DNA of 64,000 bases from Microvirga aerophila (GTDB taxonomy: Bacteria; Pseudomonadota; Alphaproteobacteria; Rhizobiales; Beijerinckiaceae), in assembly GCF_003332305.1 (NCBI RefSeq), contig NZ_QOIO01000022.1, positions 38,052 through 102,051 of the forward strand, given 5' to 3'. Positions 8,629 through 18,673 of this stretch are shown here, in pieces (position 1 is the stretch's first letter; the number at the start of each line of letters is the position of its first letter). Position numbers and translations under genes: made by a program. The notes under the pieces are model-generated. The model did no database searches and was not told the origin of the DNA. It saw nothing but the letters and a program-made list of their open reading frames with translations.

Positions 8629-9003
8629 ATGACGATTGATGACGATTCCGGCGAATTCAGCCGCCTGCACAACCTTTTCACCTTTCATCTCGGCATCGCC
8701 GTCGGCGTGTCTTGGCTGACCTCGCTCTATGCCGCCTTCTATGCTCCCTGGGTCCGCAACATCCGCCCGCTCATCGACCCGTCCTACATGGGACAGGTGG
8801 AAAGCACCTGGTCGTTCCTGTTCGTCCTGCCCGTGGTTTTGACGATGGCGTGGCTGCTGACGGTCTTCGGCCACAACACCCTGCGCCGGTTCCAGGTTCT
8901 CAAGAACCAGGCCGTCGAGTTCGGCATCGCCGGGGCCGTTGCCTTCGTGGTGTTCTATCTCTCCATCGACCGCGCCGTCGCGGCGATGCTGATCGGCCAG
9001 TAA
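8629..9003 (+). CDS. small three-helix membrane protein, hypothetical
   Basis: 124 aa. Three hydrophobic segments are visible at about residues 19-38 (FTFHLGIAVGVSWLTSLYAA), 62-80 (WSFLFVLPVVLTMAWLL) and 97-115 (GIAGAVAFVVFYL), with an acidic N-terminus. It is an inner-membrane protein of unknown function. The ATG at 8629 is chosen over a TTG at 8608; the ribosome-binding site (GGGGG) is weak. It stands alone between carA and the cupin gene on the same strand. Confidence 0.75.
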   Translation: MTIDDDSGEFSRLHNLFTFHLGIAVGVSWLTSLYAAFYAPWVRNIRPLIDPSYMGQVESTWSFLFVLPVVLTMAWLLTVFGHNTLRRFQVLKNQAVEFGIAGAVAFVVFYLSIDRAVAAMLIGQ

Positions 9004-9078
9004 GCTCCGGATTCTGGCCGCTGAGGTCGATCTTTCCGTAGCGCGATGCGTTCTTCCGCCAGCCGGATGGAGGAACGC

Positions 9079-9630
9079 ATGGTACGACCCACGGGAGCTG
9101 GCGCTGGCGCCTTTCAGTCCTCACACGGGATTGAGACCTATGTCTTTCGGGACAACGGTTTCATTCCCAATAACACCCTTCCGCTGATCGTCCGAAGACG
9201 CGCCATCACCCCGTCTCCGGAAGACCCCGCCAAAAGCTTCGAGGTCCTGTTCCGGAATAACGGCTGGAGCAACTCCTGGCGCAACGGCATCCACGACTAT
9301 CACCACTACCATCCGAACGCCCACGAGGTGCTCGGCATCGCCTCGGGCTCCGGCAGCGTGCGCTTCGGCGGGGAGGACGGCGAACTCGTCGCGATCACCA
9401 CCGGCGACGTAGTGGTGATCCCGGCCGGCGTCGGTCACGCGCTTATCAACGGTAGCAACGACCTTCTGGTGGTTGGGGCCTATCCAGGCGGCCAGGACTG
9501 GGACACGCTTCGCGACGATCCGAACGTGATAGCCGAATCCCGCGGGCGCGTCGCCCGGGTCCCCCTGCCCGACTCCGACCCGGTCGATGGGCCCGATGGG
9601 CCCTTGGTGAAACTCTGGGGCCGGGAGTGA
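9079..9630 (+). CDS. cupin domain protein
   Basis: 183 aa. A single cupin barrel: motif 1 is HHYHPNAHEVLGIASG with the metal-binding His residues and Glu, and motif 2 is GDVVVIPAGVGHALING with the last His. The C-terminal LVVGAYPGGQDWD segment is shared by a group of bacterial cupins of unknown substrate. GGAGGA stands 7 nt before ATG 9079; the upstream in-frame ATG at 9046 has none. Likely a cytosolic metal-binding protein, enzyme or sensor; no substrate can be named. Confidence 0.88.
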   Translation: MVRPTGAGAGAFQSSHGIETYVFRDNGFIPNNTLPLIVRRRAITPSPEDPAKSFEVLFRNNGWSNSWRNGIHDYHHYHPNAHEVLGIASGSGSVRFGGEDGELVAITTGDVVVIPAGVGHALINGSNDLLVVGAYPGGQDWDTLRDDPNVIAESRGRVARVPLPDSDPVDGPDGPLVKLWGRE

Positions 9631-9666
9631 TGACGGGGCAGTGACCTTCGGCTAAGAGGTCTCGTC

Positions 9667-10356
9667 ATGAACTGGCGAGATTACTGGAACCAAGACACGC
9701 CGATTTATGCGGGCGAGCGGCACAAGCTCCTGCATTACCGGCTTGTTGCCAACGACATCATCCGCTTCATCCCGTCTCGCGGGGCGGCCGTGCTCGATTA
9801 CGGCTGCGGCGAGGCCCTGTTCGCCGATCGGGTGGCGGCCCAATCCGGGCACCTCTTCCTGTGTGATGCCGCGCCTGTGGTGCGCGAACGTCTCCACGGG
9901 CGGTTCGCCGGCAACGAGCGGATCACCGTCCTAGCTCCGGACGGGGTATCGGCCCTGGCGGATGCCTCCCTCGACCTGATCGTCGTGAACTCTCTCCTGC
10001 AATATCTCTCGCTGGAGGAACTGCGCAGCCTCCTGAAGCTCTGGCGCGCCAAGCTGAAGGCAGACGGCAGGCTTGTCATCGCGGACGTGATCCCACCGGA
10101 CGTAAGCCCACTCACGGACGCGAGGGCCCTGCTGTCGCTCGCCTGGAAAGGCGGCTTCCTGAAGTCCGCGATGCTCGGCCTCGCGCGAACGGCCTTTTCA
10201 GAATACCGCAAGATCCGCGAGGAGATCGGGCTGTCTCAGTACAGCGACGACGAGATCGTCGACATCCTGGATGATGCCGGCTTCGCGGCCGAACGGGCGG
10301 AGCGCAACATGGGGCACAATCCGGCCCGCATGACGTTCGTGGCGCGGCCGGTCTAG
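9667..10356 (+). CDS. class I SAM-dependent methyltransferase
   Basis: 229 aa. The SAM-binding motif I is VLDYGCGEALFADRV (about residues 38-52); motif post-I carries LFLCDAAP; LDLIVVNSLLQYL and the KLKADGRLVIADV segment match motifs II and III of the Methyltransf_11/25 group. The substrate is unknown. The gene follows the cupin by 36 bp and may share its transcript. Its last four bases overlap the 3' end of the convergent MFS transporter gene. Confidence 0.88.
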   Translation: MNWRDYWNQDTPIYAGERHKLLHYRLVANDIIRFIPSRGAAVLDYGCGEALFADRVAAQSGHLFLCDAAPVVRERLHGRFAGNERITVLAPDGVSALADASLDLIVVNSLLQYLSLEELRSLLKLWRAKLKADGRLVIADVIPPDVSPLTDARALLSLAWKGGFLKSAMLGLARTAFSEYRKIREEIGLSQYSDDEIVDILDDAGFAAERAERNMGHNPARMTFVARPV

Positions 10357-11597
10357 CCGTTGGAAACGGCGAGCCGCAGGCGACGCTGGTCGCTCGCCAC
10401 CGACAGGCCCAGGACCACGAGGCCGCCCACCGCGAGAAGCGCTCCGACCCAACCCGTCGACGCGAAGCCGTAGCCGGATGCGATCGCAAGTCCGCCGAGC
10501 CAGGCGCCCAAGGCGTTGGCGATATTGAACGCGGAGTGGTTCAAGGCCGCCGCCAGGGTCTGGGCATCCGCGGCAACGTCCATGAGGCGTGTCTGAAGGG
10601 CTGGCCCGATGGCGACGCTACAGCCTACCAGAAATACGCAGGCCGAGAGCATGTAAGGGTTCTCGGCGGTGAGCGAGAGTACCGACATGACGACGATGCT
10701 GCCAACCAGCGTTCCGGCGATGGTGGCGATCAACGCCTTGTCGGCAAACCATGCACCGACGAGATTGCCGACGATCATTCCCGATCCGAACAGGGCCATC
10801 ATGACCGGGACAATGCTCTCGGGTATGTGGGCTACTTGGGTTGCGGTCGAGGCGATGTAGGAGAAAACCGAGAACAGGCCGCCGAAGCCCACGGCCCCGA
10901 TACCAAGGGTGAACCAGACCTGCTTTCGCTTGAAGGCGCCCAGCTCGCGCAGAGGAGTTGCTCCCTCCTGCACCCGGTCCTTCGGCAGGAACAGCCAGAT
11001 CAGCGCAACCGTGAGCGCCCCCATGACGCCTACGGCCGCAAAGGCGATCCGCCAGCTCATAGCTTGGCCGAACCAAGTGGCGACAGGAGTGCCGATGAGA
11101 GTTGCGACCGTGAGGCCCAACATCACCCGGGCAACGGCCTGGGTGCGCTTGTTTGGGGGAACCAGCGAGGCTGCGACCAGCGCTGCCACGCCGAAATAGG
11201 CCCCGTGCGGCAACCCGGTCAGGAATCGCACCAGCACAAAGGATTCGAAGCTCGGTGCAATGGCGCTGACCACATTTCCGACGGCGAAGACAGCCATCAG
11301 GATCAACAGAAGGGTCTGCCGTGCGAGCTTTGCCGCAAGGACCGCGATGATGGGAGCGCCGACCACCACGCCAAGCGCATAGGCGCTGATGGCATACCCG
11401 GCCTCGGGAGTGGTCACGCCGAATTCCTGCGCCAGGTTCGGCAACAGGCCCATGATGGCGAACTCGCCGGTACCGATTCCAAAACTGCCGACAGCCAGTG
11501 CCAGCTCGATCAAGGCCACCGCAAGGCGCGAGCGTGGAACGGCGGTCTTCCCGACCCGAACCGCACCATCGACCTCTGCCATCGTCATGTCCGACAT
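10353..11597 (-). CDS. MFS transporter, DHA1 (AraJ/NepI-like) efflux permease
   Basis: 414 aa with 12 likely membrane helices. The loop between helices 2 and 3 contains AAKLARQTLLL, a weak form of the MFS A motif; GVTTPEAGYAISAYALGVVVGAP and RFLTGLPHGAYFGV are typical of the AraJ-like drug/sugar efflux subgroup. It probably exports a small molecule in exchange for protons at the inner membrane; the substrate is unknown. ATG 11597 (MSDMTMAEVD) has GGGGGCTCC directly upstream; an in-frame start at 11711 would add a non-homologous leader. Confidence 0.9.
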   Translation of the reverse strand: MSDMTMAEVDGAVRVGKTAVPRSRLAVALIELALAVGSFGIGTGEFAIMGLLPNLAQEFGVTTPEAGYAISAYALGVVVGAPIIAVLAAKLARQTLLLILMAVFAVGNVVSAIAPSFESFVLVRFLTGLPHGAYFGVAALVAASLVPPNKRTQAVARVMLGLTVATLIGTPVATWFGQAMSWRIAFAAVGVMGALTVALIWLFLPKDRVQEGATPLRELGAFKRKQVWFTLGIGAVGFGGLFSVFSYIASTATQVAHIPESIVPVMMALFGSGMIVGNLVGAWFADKALIATIAGTLVGSIVVMSVLSLTAENPYMLSACVFLVGCSVAIGPALQTRLMDVAADAQTLAAALNHSAFNIANALGAWLGGLAIASGYGFASTGWVGALLAVGGLVVLGLSVASDQRRLRLAVSNG

Positions 11598-11757
11598 GGA
11601 GCCCCCAAATTCACTTTGCCCGGCAATTTCGCTTGGGCGTCTCGGGCCCTCGGTTATATTGCACTGCAAAAAGACTTGAGGGACCCGACGAAACGCAGGT
11701 CTGGCCTGCAATGAAAGCCTGGAACGAACCTATGTGCCGTCTGGGCAAGCGGAGGTT

Positions 11758-12150
11758 CTAGGCAAATGTCCAGGCCTTGTGCGCCAGGAAGCTCCACAGC
11801 ATCACGATTCCGGTCGTCACCAGCTGAGCCGGGAGATAGGGCGCAGCAAGCCAGACAACGAAGGCATGCATGAAAAGCCACGTCAGCAGAAAACCCACCA
11901 GAGCCACGAGGGCGAAACGCCAGGTGGCCTCTCGGTGGGGGCGGCTGCTCCGATAGGTGTGCGTGCGGTTGAGGGCATACGACACCAGCCCGCCGGCGAT
12001 GTAGCCGGCAAGGGTCGCCGGGACGGGCGAGGCCAAGTTGCCTTCGACAAGACCGATCAGAATCCCGTAATGGGCCACGGCCGCCGCAAGGCCCACCCCC
12101 GAGAAGGCGGCGAACTGACGGGAGAGACGGTGTAGGGCATGAGTGGTCAC
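11758..12150 (-). CDS. GtrA family membrane protein
   Basis: 130 aa with four hydrophobic helices. FAAFSGVGLAAAVAHYGILIGLV and YIAGGLVSYALNRTHTY are the GtrA-family hallmark (NRxxTF-like motif between helices). GtrA proteins are thought to flip undecaprenyl-linked sugars in O-antigen or wall glycan modification. The start is likely GTG 12150 with GAGGG upstream; ATG 12189 is an in-frame alternative. It lies divergently from carB, and no glycosyltransferase is adjacent, so its pathway is open. Confidence 0.85.
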   Translation of the reverse strand: MTTHALHRLSRQFAAFSGVGLAAAVAHYGILIGLVEGNLASPVPATLAGYIAGGLVSYALNRTHTYRSSRPHREATWRFALVALVGFLLTWLFMHAFVVWLAAPYLPAQLVTTGIVMLWSFLAHKAWTFA

Positions 12151-12337
12151 GTGCCCTCGATAGCGGTTTGAAGCGGCGCGGTCACCCATTTCATCGTGGA
12201 GCAGCGTCGCCTTGGCACTTTCTTTCGGCGTACAGGGCGTGTAAGAGCCTCCCTCAACCTTCAATCCGATCACACGCCAGCTGCGCTCGAAGCGCCGCAT
12301 CATGCGGCCGCGCGGCTGGACACGCCTGGGTGGCCAT

Positions 12338-15300
12338 ATGCCGAAGCGGACAGACATTTCCTCCATCCTCATCGTCGGGGCCGGTCCGATCATCATCGGG
12401 CAGGCCTGCGAGTTCGACTATTCGGGCACGCAGGCCGTCAAGGCGCTCAAGGAAGAGGGATACCGGATCGTCCTGGTGAACTCGAACCCGGCGACGATCA
12501 TGACCGATCCGGATCTCGCCGATGCCACTTACGTGGAGCCGATCACCCCGGAGATCGTCGCCAAAATCATCGAGAAGGAGCGCCCCGATGCGCTTCTGCC
12601 CACCATGGGCGGCCAGACGGCGCTGAACTGCGCCCTGTCGCTCAAGAAGATGGGCGTTCTCGAGAAGTACGGCGTCGAGATGATCGGCGCGACCGCGGAG
12701 GCCATCGACAAGGCCGAGGACCGTCAGCTCTTCCGCGAAGCCATGACCAAGATCGGCCTCGACACGCCGAAATCGCGGCTTGCCAACGCCTCGGCCCTGA
12801 AGAAGGCCGACCGGGACGCCTATCTGGCCGAGCTCGCCCGCATGGAGGCGCTCGACATCCACCCGGGCGACAAGAAGCGGATGATCGCCGCCTACGAGAT
12901 CAAGTGGAACGCGGGCGAGAACGATCGCCGCAAGCGTTATCAGGAGCACGCTCTCGGCGAAGCCTTGCTGGCGCTCGCCGCCGTGGGCTTGCCGGCCATC
13001 ATTCGTCCGTCCTTCACCATGGGCGGCACGGGCGGCGGCATCGCCTACAACCGGGACGAATTCCTGGATATCGTCGAGCGCGGCCTTGATGCGTCGCCCA
13101 CCAACGAGGTGCTGATCGAGGAAAGCGTGCTCGGCTGGAAGGAGTACGAGATGGAGGTCGTCCGCGACAAGGCGGATAACTGCATCATCGTCTGCTCCAT
13201 CGAGAACATCGACCCCATGGGCGTCCACACGGGCGATTCCATCACGGTCGCGCCCGCCCTGACGTTGACCGACAAGGAATACCAGATCATGCGCGACGCC
13301 TCCCTGGCGGTTCTGCGCGAGATCGGTGTTGAGACCGGCGGCTCGAACGTGCAGTTCGCGGTCAATCCCGAAAACGGACGCATGATCGTGATCGAGATGA
13401 ATCCGCGCGTGTCCCGCTCCTCGGCGCTCGCCTCCAAGGCCACGGGCTTTCCCATCGCCAAGGTCGCGGCCAAGCTCGCCGTGGGCTACACCCTCGACGA
13501 GATCGCCAACGACATCACCGGCGGCGCGACGCCCGCCTCCTTCGAGCCGACCATCGACTACGTGGTCACCAAGATCCCGCGCTTCGCCTTTGAGAAGTTC
13601 CCCGGCTCCGAACCGACCCTCACCACGGCCATGAAGTCGGTGGGCGAGGCCATGGCCATCGGCCGCACCCTGCCGGAATCCCTTCAGAAGGCGCTGCGCT
13701 CGTTGGAGACCGGCCTTACGGGCCTCGACGAGATCGAGATCGAGGGCCTCGGCAAGGGCGACGACAAAAACGCCATCAAGGCGGCGCTGGGCACGCCCAC
13801 CCCGGACCGGCTGCTCAAGGTGGCTCAGGCGCTGCGCCTCGGCATCAGCCACGACGAGGTCTATGAGAGCTGCAAGATCGACCGCTGGTTCCTGGAGCAG
13901 CTCCAGGCCATCGTCGATCTGGAAGCGAAGGTGAAGGCCTATGGCCTGCCCCAGACGCCGGGCGCGTTCCGCCACCTCAAGGCCATGGGCTTCTCCGATG
14001 CGCGCCTCGCGGTGCTCACGGCCAAGGCGGAGGCCGAGGTGCGTACGCTTCGCCGCTCCCTGGACGTGCGCCCGGTCTTCAAGCGCATCGACACCTGCGC
14101 GGCCGAGTTCGCCTCGCCCACGGCCTACATGTACTCGACCTACGCGGCGCCGTTTGCCGGCAAGGCTGCGGACGAGGCAGCTCCCTCCGAGGCCAAGAAG
14201 GTCATCATCCTGGGCGGCGGCCCGAACCGGATTGGTCAGGGCATCGAGTTCGACTATTGCTGCTGTCACGCCTGCTTCGCTCTCAAGGATGCAGGCTACG
14301 AGACCATCATGGTCAACTGCAACCCGGAGACGGTCTCTACCGACTACGACACCTCCGACCGGCTCTATTTCGAGCCGCTGACGCAGGAAGACGTGCTTGA
14401 AATCATCGAGACCGAGCGCTCCAGGGGCACGCTCCACGGCGTCATCGTCCAGTTTGGCGGCCAGACCCCGCTCAAGCTCGCCCGTGCCTTGGAAGAGGCG
14501 GATGTGCGCATCCTCGGCACCTCGCCGGACGCCATCGACCTCGCTGAGGATCGGGACCGGTTCAAGCGCCTGCTCGACAAGCTGCACCTGAAGCAGCCCA
14601 AGAATGGCATCGCCTATTCGGTGGAGCAGAGCCGCCTGATCGCGGCCGATCTCGGCCTGCCTTTCGTGGTGCGCCCCTCCTACGTGCTGGGCGGCCGCGC
14701 CATGGCGATCATCCGCGACGAGGCGCAGTTCGAGGATTACCTGCTCGGCACCCTGCCGAGCCTGATCCCGTCCGACGTGAAATCCCGCTACCCCAATGAC
14801 AAGACCGGCCAGATCAACACGGTGCTTGGCCAGAACCCGCTGCTCTTCGACCGCTACCTGTCGGACGCGATCGAGGTGGACGTGGACTGCCTCTCCGACG
14901 GCAAGGACGTGTTCATCGCGGGGATCATGGAGCACATTGAGGAGGCGGGCATCCATTCGGGCGACTCCGCTTGTTCGTTGCCGCCCCGCTCACTCGCGCC
15001 GGAAATCCTTGCCGAACTTGAGCGTCAGACCAAGGCGCTGGCGCTCGCCCTTGACGTGGGCGGCCTGATGAACGTCCAGTACGCCATCAAGAACGGTGAC
15101 ATCTACGTGCTCGAGGTCAATCCCCGGGCCTCGCGGACCGTGCCGTTCGTGGCCAAGGTCATCGGCGAGCCGGTGGCCAAGATTGCCGCCAGGATCATGG
15201 CCGGCGAGAATCTGGCTCAGTTCGGCCTGACCCCGAAGGAATTGCCGCATATCGGCGTGAAGGAGGCCGTGTTCCCGTTCGCGCGCTTCCCCGGCGTCGA

Positions 15301-15808
15301 TGTGCTGCTCGGGCCGGAAATGCGCTCCACCGGGGAGGTGATCGGCCTCGACAAGAGCTTCGGCGTTGCTTTCGCCAAGAGCCAGCTCGGCTCGGGCACC
15401 CAAGTCCCAAAGACCGGAACCCTGTTCGTTTCGGTGCGCGACTCGGACAAGTCACGCATACTGCCAACCGTCCAGATGCTGGAAGGGCTTGGCTTCCAGA
15501 TCGTCGCGACGGGGGGTACTCAAAAGTTTCTTGAGGAGAACGGCGTCAAGGCTTCGCGGATCAACAAGGTGCTCGAGGGCCGTCCGCACGTGGTGGACGC
15601 GATCAAAAACGGCGATATCCAGCTCGTTTTCAACACCACCGAGGGCGCTGGAGCGCTGTCGGACTCCCGCAGCCTTCGTCAGGCCGCCCTCTTGCATAAG
15701 GTGCCTTACTACACCACTCTTGCAGGTGCGATTGCCGCAGCCGAAGGCATCAAGGCCTATCTGGGCGGGGATCTCGAGGTTCGGGCGCTTCAGGATTATT
15801 TTGCCTGA
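12338..15808 (+). CDS. carB: carbamoyl-phosphate synthase large subunit
   Basis: 1156 aa. Makes carbamoyl phosphate from bicarbonate, ammonia from CarA and two ATP. Two homologous ATP-grasp halves are visible: the first with [21 protein letters not shown] near residue 10 and [17 protein letters not shown], the second with [20 protein letters not shown] near residue 625 and [12 protein letters not shown]. The C-terminal allosteric MGS-like domain ([14 protein letters not shown], about residue 1060) is intact. ATG 12338 (MPKRTDISS) fits the family start. The length exceeds the E. coli protein by about 80 residues, as is common in alphaproteobacteria. The bases overlapping on the other strand are a large chance frame. 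Confidence 0.97.
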   Translation: MPKRTDISSILIVGAGPIIIGQACEFDYSGTQAVKALKEEGYRIVLVNSNPATIMTDPDLADATYVEPITPEIVAKIIEKERPDALLPTMGGQTALNCALSLKKMGVLEKYGVEMIGATAEAIDKAEDRQLFREAMTKIGLDTPKSRLANASALKKADRDAYLAELARMEALDIHPGDKKRMIAAYEIKWNAGENDRRKRYQEHALGEALLALAAVGLPAIIRPSFTMGGTGGGIAYNRDEFLDIVERGLDASPTNEVLIEESVLGWKEYEMEVVRDKADNCIIVCSIENIDPMGVHTGDSITVAPALTLTDKEYQIMRDASLAVLREIGVETGGSNVQFAVNPENGRMIVIEMNPRVSRSSALASKATGFPIAKVAAKLAVGYTLDEIANDITGGATPASFEPTIDYVVTKIPRFAFEKFPGSEPTLTTAMKSVGEAMAIGRTLPESLQKALRSLETGLTGLDEIEIEGLGKGDDKNAIKAALGTPTPDRLLKVAQALRLGISHDEVYESCKIDRWFLEQLQAIVDLEAKVKAYGLPQTPGAFRHLKAMGFSDARLAVLTAKAEAEVRTLRRSLDVRPVFKRIDTCAAEFASPTAYMYSTYAAPFAGKAADEAAPSEAKKVIILGGGPNRIGQGIEFDYCCCHACFALKDAGYETIMVNCNPETVSTDYDTSDRLYFEPLTQEDVLEIIETERSRGTLHGVIVQFGGQTPLKLARALEEADVRILGTSPDAIDLAEDRDRFKRLLDKLHLKQPKNGIAYSVEQSRLIAADLGLPFVVRPSYVLGGRAMAIIRDEAQFEDYLLGTLPSLIPSDVKSRYPNDKTGQINTVLGQNPLLFDRYLSDAIEVDVDCLSDGKDVFIAGIMEHIEEAGIHSGDSACSLPPRSLAPEILAELERQTKALALALDVGGLMNVQYAIKNGDIYVLEVNPRASRTVPFVAKVIGEPVAKIAARIMAGENLAQFGLTPKELPHIGVKEAVFPFARFPGVDVLLGPEMRSTGEVIGLDKSFGVAFAKSQLGSGTQVPKTGTLFVSVRDSDKSRILPTVQMLEGLGFQIVATGGTQKFLEENGVKASRINKVLEGRPHVVDAIKNGDIQLVFNTTEGAGALSDSRSLRQAALLHKVPYYTTLAGAIAAAEGIKAYLGGDLEVRALQDYFA

Positions 15809-15824
15809 CGCGCAGGCCTCAATC

Positions 15825-15849
15825 GGAACTGCGAAGCTTCACAGAAGTT
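15825..15849 (+). promoter_or_regulatory. possible EcfG-type promoter upstream of greA
   Basis: GGAAC (15825-15829), 16-nt spacer, AGTT (15846-15849). The GTT core is present but the first base of the -10 is A. greA starts 60 nt downstream. The match is weaker than those with CGTT and could be chance. Confidence 0.35.
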
Positions 15850-15909
15850 TTCGTTGACATGCGAGGGCGTCGGAAACGGCGGCCTCGTACCTCTTTTTGA
15901 ACGAGACGA

Positions 15910-16389
15910 ATGATGGACAAGGTCCCTCTGACGATCAAGGGTTTCGCGGCGCTTGAGGAAGAACTCAAGCATCGTCAACAGGTTGAGCGCCCTCGGATCA
16001 TCCAGGCGATCGCAGAAGCGCGCGCGCTTGGCGACCTGTCGGAAAACGCCGAGTATCATGCCGCTAAGGAAGCCCAATCCCTCAACGAGGGCCGCATCCT
16101 TGAGCTGGAAAGCCTTATTTCCCGCGCCGAGATCATCGACATCACGAAGCTCTCTGGTGACCGGATCAAGTTCGGCGCAACCGTGAAACTCGTGGACGAG
16201 GACACGGAAGAGGAAAAGACCTACCAGATCGTGGGCGAGCCGGAGGCGGACGTGCACTCGGGCCGAGTGTCGGTCTCCTCCCCCATCGCCCGTGCCCTCA
16301 TGGGCAAGACCATCGGCGACACGGTCGAGGTCGTCACCCCCGGTGGCGGCAAGTCCTATGAAGTCGTGGGCGTTCAGTTCGGCGCGTAA
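15910..16389 (+). CDS. greA: transcription elongation factor GreA
   Basis: 159 aa. Rescues backtracked RNA polymerase by stimulating transcript cleavage. The N-terminal coiled coil carries [16 protein letters not shown], with the acidic tip residues that enter the secondary channel; the C-terminal FKBP-like domain ends with SYEVVGVQF. Full family length. Two ATG codons are adjacent (15910 and 15913); the first gives MMDKVPLT, matching the usual MVEKVPMT. It lies 101 bp after carB and is followed by a strong terminator, so it may be a single gene or the last of a carB-greA transcript. Confidence 0.97.
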   Translation: MMDKVPLTIKGFAALEEELKHRQQVERPRIIQAIAEARALGDLSENAEYHAAKEAQSLNEGRILELESLISRAEIIDITKLSGDRIKFGATVKLVDEDTEEEKTYQIVGEPEADVHSGRVSVSSPIARALMGKTIGDTVEVVTPGGGKSYEVVGVQFGA

Positions 16390-16417
16390 CGAGCAATCTT
16401 GTCAGAGAGCAGTGTGT

Positions 16418-16448
16418 GGGGATCGCATGTGGCGGTCCCCGCTTTTTT
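16418..16448 (+). terminator. intrinsic terminator after greA
   Basis: GGGGATCGC (16418-16426) pairs with GCGGTCCCC (16432-16440) over nine positions with one G-T wobble and a 5-nt loop, followed by six T. It lies 28 bp after the greA stop. Confidence 0.85.
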
Positions 16449-16562
16449 AGCGCTGCTTTTGCGCGGTCCGGGACGTGTATAACGACCTGAAATGACCTCG
16501 CCCGTTGACGTCGATCAGCCAAGCCCAACTTCTTTAAGGTGAGACGAAACGGGAGAACTGGA

Positions 16563-17057
16563 ATGCCCTTCAGCCGCCGCCATTTCCTGACCGCAGCCGC
16601 TGTAGGGCTGACAACCCCTGCCCTCGCGCAGTTCGGCGCCGCCCCTGCGTTCCCCCAGGCCTTCTCGTCCTTCGCGGTCGATGTGGAGATGCTGAGGGCG
16701 AAAGGACATGGGCCTTACGCCGACATCGTCGGCGTGGCTGCCCTTGAGGAGCTACAGCGCTCCTTTGCCGACCGGACGGACCCACGCGGACCGCGCTTCG
16801 TGCTGCGCGTGACGAGCCTTGTCCTGACGTCCAACCCGGACAGGGGTGGCGGCGACCGGTGGCGGGGTGGAGGCGGGAGCGGAACCGATGCCCTCGAGGG
16901 CGAGGCCCTAGCCGTGGGTCCGAGAGGCGTGGTCCTGGCCCGTCATCCGCAGCTCGCGGTGCTGGACGTGAGCAGGAGCATCGTCGACCCGGACGAGCCC
17001 GGCCGCACGGCGGCGGTCGCCCGGCACTACGTCCGCTGGCTCCGGCGTCGGCTTTAA
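16563..17057 (+). CDS. Tat-exported hypothetical protein
   Basis: 164 aa. The N-terminus MPFSRRHFLTAAAVGL has the twin-arginine motif SRRHFL and a hydrophobic stretch ending near ALAQ, so the folded protein is probably exported through Tat, perhaps with a cofactor or partner. The mature part has a glycine-rich loop (DRGGGDRWRGGGGSG, about residues 99-113) and no family motif I recognise. ATG 16563 has GGGAGAA upstream. It ends five bases from the convergent Lrp gene. Function unknown. Confidence 0.75.
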   Translation: MPFSRRHFLTAAAVGLTTPALAQFGAAPAFPQAFSSFAVDVEMLRAKGHGPYADIVGVAALEELQRSFADRTDPRGPRFVLRVTSLVLTSNPDRGGGDRWRGGGGSGTDALEGEALAVGPRGVVLARHPQLAVLDVSRSIVDPDEPGRTAAVARHYVRWLRRRL

Positions 17058-17061
17058 ATCG

Positions 17062-17547
17062 TCAGACCGCCGCCTCGGGCACATCCTCGATTGGCACCAG
17101 GGGTTCGTCCTTGATGAGATCGAGCGTCAGGGCCGTGCGGACGTTGCGGACGTTCGGAAGGGATGTGAGTTCCGACACGAGGCCCTGGAAGGCAGCTAGG
17201 TTCGGGGCCACGCATTTCATGATGAAATCGATGTCGCCGGAGAGCGTCCAGCATTCGCGCACCATGGACCAGTCGTTGATCCGCTGCTCGAATTCCTGGA
17301 GTTCCTTCTTACCCTGGACATCGAGCTGGACCATGGCGAAGCACACGATCTCGAAGCCCAGGCCCTTGGGGTCGAGCATGGCCCGGTAGGCCTTGATGAT
17401 GCCGGCGCTCTCCAGGGCGCGCACCCGGCGAAGGCATGGGGGCGCCGACAGGCCGACACGCCGCGCCAACTCCACGTTCGTGATGCTGCCGTCGGCCTGC
17501 AGTTCCTTGAGGATGGCCCAGTCTATGGAATCGAGGCGTCCGCGCAC
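17062..17547 (-). CDS. Lrp/AsnC family transcriptional regulator
   Basis: 161 aa. An N-terminal winged helix-turn-helix (ITNVELARRVGLSAPPCLRRVRAL split over two helices, about residues 22-45) is followed by the RAM/AsnC ligand domain (about 65-150). Such proteins form octamers and regulate amino-acid metabolism in answer to a bound amino acid. GTG 17547 has GGAG 7 nt upstream and gives the usual start (RGRLDSIDWAIL); the ATG at 17628 would add an odd 27-residue leader. No amino-acid gene is adjacent, so the effector is unknown. Confidence 0.92.
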   Translation of the reverse strand: MRGRLDSIDWAILKELQADGSITNVELARRVGLSAPPCLRRVRALESAGIIKAYRAMLDPKGLGFEIVCFAMVQLDVQGKKELQEFEQRINDWSMVRECWTLSGDIDFIMKCVAPNLAAFQGLVSELTSLPNVRNVRTALTLDLIKDEPLVPIEDVPEAAV

Positions 17548-17662
17548 GTTAACTCCGGTAAAGGCTCGTCTCGGCTGAGTAGACCGTGTAGAGGGTCTGC
17601 ACAAGAAGGGCGGGCAATTAAGTCGCAACGAACTTCATGCATTCCACAGGCTCGATGATCAA

Positions 17663-18673
17663 ATGTTGCGCAATCTCGGCTTAACCTCCTGGGTGCTCAG
17701 CGACGGCAAGGCCGGCGACGAACTCCAGGCGCTGAGCCTCGCGGAAGCCCTGGATCTGTCGCCGGAGATCCGCCGCGTCCGCCCGAGCGCGCCCTTCGCC
17801 TGGGCCATGCCGTGGGGCCCTGTGGATCCTCGCGAGCGGCCGGGCGCCCATAATAGCCCCATCGCGCCGCCCTTCCCGGACATCCTGATCGCCTCCGGCC
17901 GCCGGGCCGTGCCGTATCTTCGCTTCGTGAAGAGCGCCTCCGGCGGGCGAACGTTCACGGTCTATCTCAAGGATCCCCGCACCGGGCCTGCGACCGCTGA
18001 TTTCATTTGGTCGCCGTCCTACGACCGCCTGAGGGGACCAAACGTCCTGACGACCCTCACGCCGCCCCATCGGGTTTCCCCCGAGAGTCTGGCAGCCGCC
18101 AGAGCGCATCCGGACGTGCGCTTCGCGCCCCTGCCCCATCCCCGCGTCGCGGTGCTCGTCGGCGGCGACAGCCGCCATCACCGCTTCACGGGCCAGGATA
18201 TCGCCCGGTTCATGGACCACCTGACCGCCCTGTCCCGCACCGGTGCGGGGCTCATGATCACGGCGTCGCGCCGGACTCCCTCGCGTCTTCGGGAAGGCCT
18301 CGTCGAACTCGCCGCGCGCCACGGCGGCTTCTTCTGGGACGGCGCGGGTGAGAACCCCTATGTTGCGTTGCTCGCCCAGGCGGACACGGTGGTGGCGACA
18401 GCCGATTCCTTCAACATGATCGGCGAGGCCGCCGCCACGGGCGTCCCGATCCTCGTCTTCGAGCCCACGGGTGGGCACCGGAAGCTCAAGGTCTTTCTAG
18501 AGGACCTGAAGGCTCAGGGAATTGTGCATCCTTTCGAGGGCCGTCTTGTGGGACAGCCTTATCAGCCCTTAAATGCAACGTTTGAGATTGCGCGCGCCGT
18601 AGCCGAAGGCTTGGCCCGCCACCGCCGTACGCTCGGATTGCCGGACGCGGCCTTTTCGCTGGAGAATTCTTGA
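17663..18673 (+). CDS. ELM1-like (DUF1022, mitochondrial fission ELM1 family) protein
   Basis: 336 aa. Matches the bacterial ELM1/DUF1022 group: N-terminal WVLSDGKAGDELQALSLAEAL, a central VLVGGDSRHHRFTGQD segment and a C-terminal ATADSFNMIGEAAATGVPILVFEP, which recalls nucleotide-sugar sites of GT-B glycosyltransferases. A role in cell-envelope sugar transfer has been suggested from this likeness, but the bacterial function is not settled. Its TGA stop overlaps the ATG of trxB, so the two are likely translated from one message. Confidence 0.85.
   Translation: MLRNLGLTSWVLSDGKAGDELQALSLAEALDLSPEIRRVRPSAPFAWAMPWGPVDPRERPGAHNSPIAPPFPDILIASGRRAVPYLRFVKSASGGRTFTVYLKDPRTGPATADFIWSPSYDRLRGPNVLTTLTPPHRVSPESLAAARAHPDVRFAPLPHPRVAVLVGGDSRHHRFTGQDIARFMDHLTALSRTGAGLMITASRRTPSRLREGLVELAARHGGFFWDGAGENPYVALLAQADTVVATADSFNMIGEAAATGVPILVFEPTGGHRKLKVFLEDLKAQGIVHPFEGRLVGQPYQPLNATFEIARAVAEGLARHRRTLGLPDAAFSLENS

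Noticed and set aside
10536..11714. 392-codon open frame on the plus strand
   Set aside because: Antisense to the MFS transporter; charged, repetitive composition, no domain.
12254..14956. 900-codon open frame on the minus strand
   Set aside because: Lies wholly antisense to carB, with composition typical of a mirrored high-GC frame (many Asp, His, Leu, Gly, Arg) and no domain.
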